From assembly GCA_910584745.1 (NCBI GenBank), contig CAJUDG010000005.1, positions 182,455 to 246,454 on the forward strand: a stretch of 64,000 bases of DNA, read 5' to 3'. Below are positions 60,132 to 64,000 of this stretch, piece by piece. Source of the stretch: an uncultured Eubacteriales bacterium. Lineage in GTDB: Bacteria; Bacillota; Clostridia; Oscillospirales; Acutalibacteraceae. Position 1 is the stretch's first letter, and each line of letters opens with the position of its first letter. Under the pieces are notes generated by a model. That model had not been told where the DNA came from. It worked only from the letters and a program-made list of their open reading frames with translations, and made no database searches. Made by a program: the position numbers and the translations under genes.

Positions 60132-61004
60132 ATGAAAGGAAAAATAAAGATTGAAATAGGAAAAATTATGCGCTCACATTACTATTTAATTTCGTTGCTG
60201 TTCTTTTGCTTTCTTGCAACAGAAAATGCAATTCACGCAGTTTTTACAGATTTTGAGTTGCGCCAAAGTATAGAAAAATACTACTTGTCTTACGAAACTC
60301 AAACATATACCTCCGATCCAGTGTTTGGAATGAGTTCTGCGTACAACTATTGGATTGGAGTTGATCCAGATTGGTGGAGTTCATTTCTTTTCTTCCGCCT
60401 TTTTCCTCTTGTGGTTGCTTTTGGCGCAGGTTTGAGTTTACATAAAGAAAAGCAATCAGGGTATATAAGATTAGCTCTGCCGAAAATAGGACGCAAGGAA
60501 TACTTATTATCAAAATATATAGCGAGCTTTTTCATGGGGGGCAGTTTGGTATTTGTTCCTATGATAATTAATTTCTTGATTATCTTTTCTTTCATTCCGG
60601 CAAGGGTACCTGATCCCATTTTTACGAACAATTTTGGAGTATTCTCTTTTGATTTTATGGCACAAGTATTTTACTCATCTCCTGGATTTTATGTCGCTTT
60701 TTTTGTTTTTCTAAATTTTATCTATGCCGGCTTATTTGCTTGTTTATCAACGTCGATATCAATGGTATCGAACAAGATCACTACAATCTTATTTTTACCA
60801 TACTTTTTAATGATTGCTTTAAGCCATATAATATCATTACTGTCCGCTTACCGATTTTATATCGAACTTTCCCCTTTTTCCTTCTTGCGGGCGGCAAGAA
60901 GTCCAAATATAATTAATGGATATGTATTACTGGTAGAGGCATTGGAATTGTTAGCATTTTCAGCAATTTGCTATTTACGAGAGGTAAATTCAGATGTTTT
61001 GTAA
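60132..61004 (+). CDS. ABC-2 type permease subunit 1 (lantibiotic-immunity-like)
   Basis: A 290-residue membrane protein with about six helices; a long outside loop follows the first helix (residues about 35-75). It resembles the ABC-2 permeases of lantibiotic immunity and multidrug exporters, with the typical block LHKEKQSGYIRLALPKIGRKEYLLSKY between helices 2 and 3. The start at 60132 has GAGGTG upstream; ATG 60108 is an alternative. It is very AT-rich and overlaps the next gene by 11 bases. Confidence 0.72.
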   Translation: MKGKIKIEIGKIMRSHYYLISLLFFCFLATENAIHAVFTDFELRQSIEKYYLSYETQTYTSDPVFGMSSAYNYWIGVDPDWWSSFLFFRLFPLVVAFGAGLSLHKEKQSGYIRLALPKIGRKEYLLSKYIASFFMGGSLVFVPMIINFLIIFSFIPARVPDPIFTNNFGVFSFDFMAQVFYSSPGFYVAFFVFLNFIYAGLFACLSTSISMVSNKITTILFLPYFLMIALSHIISLLSAYRFYIELSPFSFLRAARSPNIINGYVLLVEALELLAFSAICYLREVNSDVL

Positions 61005-61836
61005 AATTGCTCTTATGGACATTAAGAGAACTTTTCAAGAAAACTTAGTTCGTAGTTTTATAATAGAATTTGTGCTTTTTTCGTCCATCCCTTTCATTTT
61101 CACTTTGTTGGTGGAAAATGGTAGGGTTACCGATCCAGCGTTGTTCGACTGTGTTCCAACTTATGGAGACTGCCTGCTATATATATTTGGAGGTATCAAG
61201 ATATATAAGTATGATCCAAATGAATCTATCCAATTTCCAGCATTATGGTTACTTGTATTCCTCTTGTGCTTGCAATTGACAACAATTTATCCAGAAAAAG
61301 AACAAAGGGACTTTGGCCTCCAAATTTTAGTAAGAAGCCACAGCCGACAGAAATGGCTTTTCGCAAAAGAAATTTGGATCATCTGTTCATGCGTTACTTA
61401 CTTTGCAATAGCTCATCTTGTTATATTACTATCGTGTTTGGTATCTGGATGTTCGATCAGCTTACAATTAAATGAATATCTTCCCCTGATTGCACCAATT
61501 GAAGGGAATGATGTGTTGGGTAGAGATAGTAATAAATATTTCCTGGTAATCATGGTTCTGCTCCCTATGGTCATGATTGCTTTGGAAAACATGCAGCTTT
61601 TTCTATCTTTATCAATAAGACCTTCTCTGGCCTTTGTGGTGATAGCAGCATATTTGTTACTCTCTGCCTATTTCCCTATTCCACTATTTATTGGTCATTA
61701 CGGCATGGTTTGTCGTAGTAATTTTCTGTCGAGAAGTGGCGTGGATTTTTTTGAAGGCTGTTTATATTCATTCACTTTTACTCTTCTGTTTTTCTTTGCT
61801 TCGTTAAGAAGAATAAGTGTAAAGAATTTATTGTAA
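60994..61836 (+). CDS. ABC-2 type permease subunit 2
   Basis: A 280-residue membrane protein with about six helices (IEFVLFSSIPFIFTLLV, FPALWLLVFLLCLQLTTIY, VTYFAIAHLVILLSCLV and others) and the short cytosolic block EQRDFGLQILVRSHSRQKWL that mirrors that of subunit 1. It forms a heteromeric exporter with the genes on both sides. Confidence 0.72.
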   Translation: MFCKIALMDIKRTFQENLVRSFIIEFVLFSSIPFIFTLLVENGRVTDPALFDCVPTYGDCLLYIFGGIKIYKYDPNESIQFPALWLLVFLLCLQLTTIYPEKEQRDFGLQILVRSHSRQKWLFAKEIWIICSCVTYFAIAHLVILLSCLVSGCSISLQLNEYLPLIAPIEGNDVLGRDSNKYFLVIMVLLPMVMIALENMQLFLSLSIRPSLAFVVIAAYLLLSAYFPIPLFIGHYGMVCRSNFLSRSGVDFFEGCLYSFTFTLLFFFASLRRISVKNLL

Positions 61837-61848
61837 AGGTGTGCTGAT

Positions 61849-62490
61849 ATGAAAATCAAAATAGAGTCTGTGACAAAAAGAATAAAGAGGAATACGGTTT
61901 TGCAAAACATCAACTTGACCTTTAATGCAGGCAAGATATACGGATTGCAGGGAGTAAACGGCTCTGGAAAAACTATGCTGTTACGGCTTATTTCTGGCTT
62001 AATAAAGCCGACTGAAGGTAAAGTAATCATCGACAATCAGGTCCTTGGCTCTGGCCTAGACTTCCCGAAGAAAATGGGGCTACTCATCGAAGGCCCTGCT
62101 TTTTTGAATGATTATTCGGCTTTTAACAATATCAAACTAATTTGCTCGTTATCAAATATTGTGTCTGATTCTGAGATATGTGATGCTCTCACAACTGTTG
62201 GGCTTGACCCCAAAGATAAAAAGCCATATAAAAATTTTTCACTAGGTATGAAACAGAAACTTGGAATATGTGCTGCAACAGTTGAGAAGCCTGAACTTAT
62301 TTTGCTTGACGAGCCAACGAATGCCCTCGATGCAGTTGGTTTTGAAATGGTTAAAAATATTTTAATTCGGATGAAAGAGATGGGTTCAACAATCATTATT
62401 GCAAGTCATGACATACAGTTGCTGGCAAAATTTTCAGATGAGGTGATATGCCTAGAAAATGGCAAGGTGATTCAAAAGGAGGGGAATTAA
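61849..62490 (+). CDS. ABC transporter ATP-binding protein of the AT-rich operon
   Basis: A 213-residue ATPase: Walker A GVNGSGKT near 37, signature FSLGMKQKLGICAAT and Walker B PELILLDEPTNALD. The compact size and LGMKQKLG signature are typical of the lantibiotic-immunity/ABC-2 exporter class. It energises the two permeases before it. Confidence 0.92.
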   Translation: MKIKIESVTKRIKRNTVLQNINLTFNAGKIYGLQGVNGSGKTMLLRLISGLIKPTEGKVIIDNQVLGSGLDFPKKMGLLIEGPAFLNDYSAFNNIKLICSLSNIVSDSEICDALTTVGLDPKDKKPYKNFSLGMKQKLGICAATVEKPELILLDEPTNALDAVGFEMVKNILIRMKEMGSTIIIASHDIQLLAKFSDEVICLENGKVIQKEGN

Positions 62491-62491
62491 T

Positions 62492-63253
62492 ATGAAACGT
62501 TACTTTGTGCCCATAATTGTTATAATTGCTTTGGTTTTATGGGGAGGGCGTGTTTACGACCTAAATCGTTCCGCTACTAATATCCCAATTGAAATCCATA
62601 AGGAGAGCGAGATAGTTTCTCTTGATAAAGCATTTCAATCAGACTCTACTGAAAATACAGAAGGATGCTCAGTAAGAGTTGTCAATGCTGAATTTTCGAC
62701 TTATTCTAACTACATAGGCAAATATGTTGACAACCCCAATGACGTTGATACAAGCGATGAACATCCCAATGATCTTGCAGTTCTTGAATTGGAGTTTTCA
62801 AATCATGGGAACATTTCTACACATATTAATATGTACTACTACTTTCTCAAAAGTAACTACTTCATTTTGAAACCCAATCAAGAACTTTGGGAACTTGCCC
62901 AGCCTGGTACGGGAAGTTATTTTAATATTGAAGTCCGACCAAATTGCACATTCCGAACAGTAATACCGTATTCACAAACTAGTTTCGCTGAAAGTTTTGG
63001 GAAAACAGCAAAAGAAACTGGCCAATACAATTTAGTTGTGTCAAGATATCCCATACAACATGAAATTGAAACATCACTTGACAAGGGCATACAGGGAAAA
63101 GAAGCAAAAAAAGTGCTACCAACCTTACACAAAACACCGCCTAACGGGACAATAGGCGGTGTTTTTGTATGCGGCGGAAAATCTCTGAACCCTGGCCGCC
63201 AGGGTATGCGGCCAAAATCGAGACAAGGAGGTATTTGCAAGCATGGCAGATGA
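62492..63253 (+). CDS. Membrane-anchored extracellular protein with a foreign 3' end (DUF5028-like)
   Basis: The first 200 residues form a protein with one N-terminal helix (VPIIVIIALVLWGG) and an outer domain containing LAVLELEFSNHGN and VRPNCTFRTVIPY, similar to DUF5028-type accessory proteins of clostridial ABC exporters. From about residue 200 on (after 63090) the frame runs into GC-rich sequence that carries a terminator hairpin and the parB binding site, ending at 63253 inside parB. The native C-terminus was therefore lost or replaced. AAAAGGAGG precedes the start. Confidence 0.55.
   Translation: MKRYFVPIIVIIALVLWGGRVYDLNRSATNIPIEIHKESEIVSLDKAFQSDSTENTEGCSVRVVNAEFSTYSNYIGKYVDNPNDVDTSDEHPNDLAVLELEFSNHGNISTHINMYYYFLKSNYFILKPNQELWELAQPGTGSYFNIEVRPNCTFRTVIPYSQTSFAESFGKTAKETGQYNLVVSRYPIQHEIETSLDKGIQGKEAKKVLPTLHKTPPNGTIGGVFVCGGKSLNPGRQGMRPKSRQGGICKHGR
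63131..63166 (+). terminator. Terminator inside the chimeric frame before parB
   Basis: AAACACCGCCT and AGGCGGTGTTT form an 11-bp stem followed by T residues. It would end the AT-rich operon's message, and its place within an open frame shows that the coding sequence after it is accidental. Confidence 0.8.
63189..63205. promoter_or_regulatory. 7-bp palindrome upstream of parB
   Basis: ACCCTGG, three bases, CCAGGGT. It lies 20 bases before the parB ribosome binding site and could be an operator for ParB or another element regulator. Confidence 0.35.
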
Positions 63254-64000
63254 AACCAAGACCAACGCCACGCCGGAAGCGCCGGGCGGCCCTCCCGCGC
63301 CGGAGCAGACGGAACAGGCGGTGATCCCCGGCATGGACGGCGGCCCTGCCCCCTCCGGCAAGGTGATCGACCTGTCGGACGTGCGGGCGGAGGCTGACAA
63401 GACCGGGCCGGAGTCCCCCGCCCCTGGGGAGGCTCCCCCGGAGCAGGGCGCTGCTGGCTCCGTTACCGAGTACACCAAGCAGGAGTGGGAGCGGCCCCAG
63501 GAAGAACCTGAAAAGCCCCGCCGTGGCCGCCCGCCCAAGGCAGACCGGGCCGCACCGGAGGCTGGGGAAAAGAAAACGGCCAAGGGACGCGCTACCAAGC
63601 CCAAGGACAAGGCCGTGCCCGGCAAGACCGCCAAGGCCCCCGGCAAGGGCAAGCGGGCCGCCCCCGGCAAGGGCGCTCCCCCTGAACCCGCCAAGGAAGA
63701 GGCCCCGGCCCCTCCGCCTGAACCTGCCCAGCCCCGTGACGCGACCCGCGCCGTGAAAGAGGAAGTCGTCTATCTGAACCTCTCCGACCTCCACCCGTTC
63801 AAGGATCATCCCTTTGGTGTGCGGGACGATGCGGAAATGCAGGGGCTGGTGGAGTCCGTCCGCTCCGGCGGCGTGAACCAGCCCGCGCTGGTGCGTCCCC
63901 GCGAGGGCGGGGGCTATGAAATCATCGCGGGCCACCGCCGCCAGCGGGCCAGTGAGCTGGCCGGGTTTGCAAATATGCCGTGTATCGTCCGCAACATGAC
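63243..64000 (+). CDS. parB: ParB/Spo0J-family partition protein of a conjugative element (3' partial)
   Basis: An open frame from ATG 63243 runs off the window after 252 codons. AAGGAGG at 63225-63231 supports the start. Residues 1-168 are a low-complexity extension rich in Pro, Ala, Lys and Gly (RRGRPPKADRAAPEAGEKK). The ParB N-terminal domain starts near 169 (VVYLNLSDLHPF), followed by VESVRSGGVNQPALVRP and the box II motif IIAGHRRQRASELAG near 227, where CTP/DNA-binding ParB proteins carry GERR.RA. Such long-headed ParB proteins are typical of Tn1549-like conjugative elements in gut Clostridia, where a ParA gene usually precedes them; here none does. Very high GC against the AT-rich genes before it. 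Confidence 0.85.
   Translation, partial: MADETKTNATPEAPGGPPAPEQTEQAVIPGMDGGPAPSGKVIDLSDVRAEADKTGPESPAPGEAPPEQGAAGSVTEYTKQEWERPQEEPEKPRRGRPPKADRAAPEAGEKKTAKGRATKPKDKAVPGKTAKAPGKGKRAAPGKGAPPEPAKEEAPAPPPEPAQPRDATRAVKEEVVYLNLSDLHPFKDHPFGVRDDAEMQGLVESVRSGGVNQPALVRPREGGGYEIIAGHRRQRASELAGFANMPCIVRNM

Noticed and set aside
63141..63935. Minus-strand frames of up to 264 codons opposite parB
   Set aside because: They are Gly/Leu/Ala-rich antisense shadows of the low-complexity parB head.
1..64000. CRISPR arrays, tRNA, rRNA genes and riboswitches
   Set aside because: No regular repeat-spacer pattern, tRNA cloverleaf with a CCA-type acceptor, ribosomal sequence or known riboswitch core was found; the 42343 cloverleaf lacks tRNA features such as GTTCRA in a T arm and a 7-base anticodon loop.

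Overview
The window looks like the chromosome of a GC-rich anaerobic member of Clostridia (Bacillota), most likely a gut Oscillospirales-type organism. Four things point there: an NADH-linked [FeFe] hydrogenase, several YesM/YesN two-component systems paired with LplB/LplC-type sugar ABC transporters, strong AGGAGG ribosome binding sites with sigma-A promoters, and a Tn1549-like conjugative element at the right end. Most genes are GC-rich by eye. The gene at 17.2-18.3 kb and the block at 60.0-63.1 kb are clearly AT-rich and look acquired.

Layout. 1-3.5 kb: hydrogenase subunits hydB (5' end outside the window) and hydA. 3.5-7.0 kb: an IS3 transposase remnant, a cytosolic serine hydrolase, an XRE-type regulator and an IS5 transposase remnant. 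7.0-12.1 kb: an antimicrobial-peptide-type module (FtsX permease, ATPase, intramembrane-sensing kinase, OmpR-type regulator), followed by an ECF sigma/anti-sigma pair to 13.5 kb. 13.7-16.6 kb: a three-gene operon (alpha/beta hydrolase, acyltransferase-like protein, zinc-ribbon membrane protein) behind a consensus promoter. 16.7-18.65 kb: a decayed locus holding a truncated ABC ATPase, an AT-rich gene with an EVE/PUA-like N-terminus, and an IS110 fragment.

18.65-59.4 kb is a run of three carbohydrate-uptake loci, each with an LplB/LplC-type permease pair, a lipoprotein binding protein and a YesM/YesN pair. No sugar-type ATPase is present, so a shared MsmX-like ATPase elsewhere is implied. Locus 1 (18.65-33.8 kb) adds a GH106-like enzyme, a DUF4965 protein, a GH36-like enzyme and a mutarotase-like protein. 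An IclR-controlled operon (33.8-37.8 kb) encodes a dehydrogenase, an enolase-superfamily sugar-acid dehydratase and a DapA-family aldolase, which would take a freed sugar through its acid and 2-keto-3-deoxy acid to pyruvate. Locus 2 (37.8-47.1 kb) has a GH36 enzyme and an AraC/cupin regulator. Locus 3 (47.2-59.4 kb) has a second DUF4965 protein, a GH20-like enzyme, a NodB-like protein and the third transporter. The enzymes lack signal peptides, so the scheme is import of oligosaccharides followed by cytosolic cleavage.

59.5-64.0 kb: a truncated tyrosine integrase, an AT-rich ABC-2 exporter operon whose last gene has a foreign 3' end with a terminator inside it, and the start of a ParB-family gene of a conjugative element.

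Points I find most worth a second look: a 104-nt three-arm cloverleaf of palindromes between permease and binding-protein genes (42343-42446); a 19-bp motif placed the same way upstream of two kinase promoters (22106-22124 and 55611-55629); the AT-rich EVE-like gene; the two cytosolic DUF4965 paralogs inside glycan loci; and the chimeric junction before parB. All calls come from reading the sequence by eye; no database search was run.
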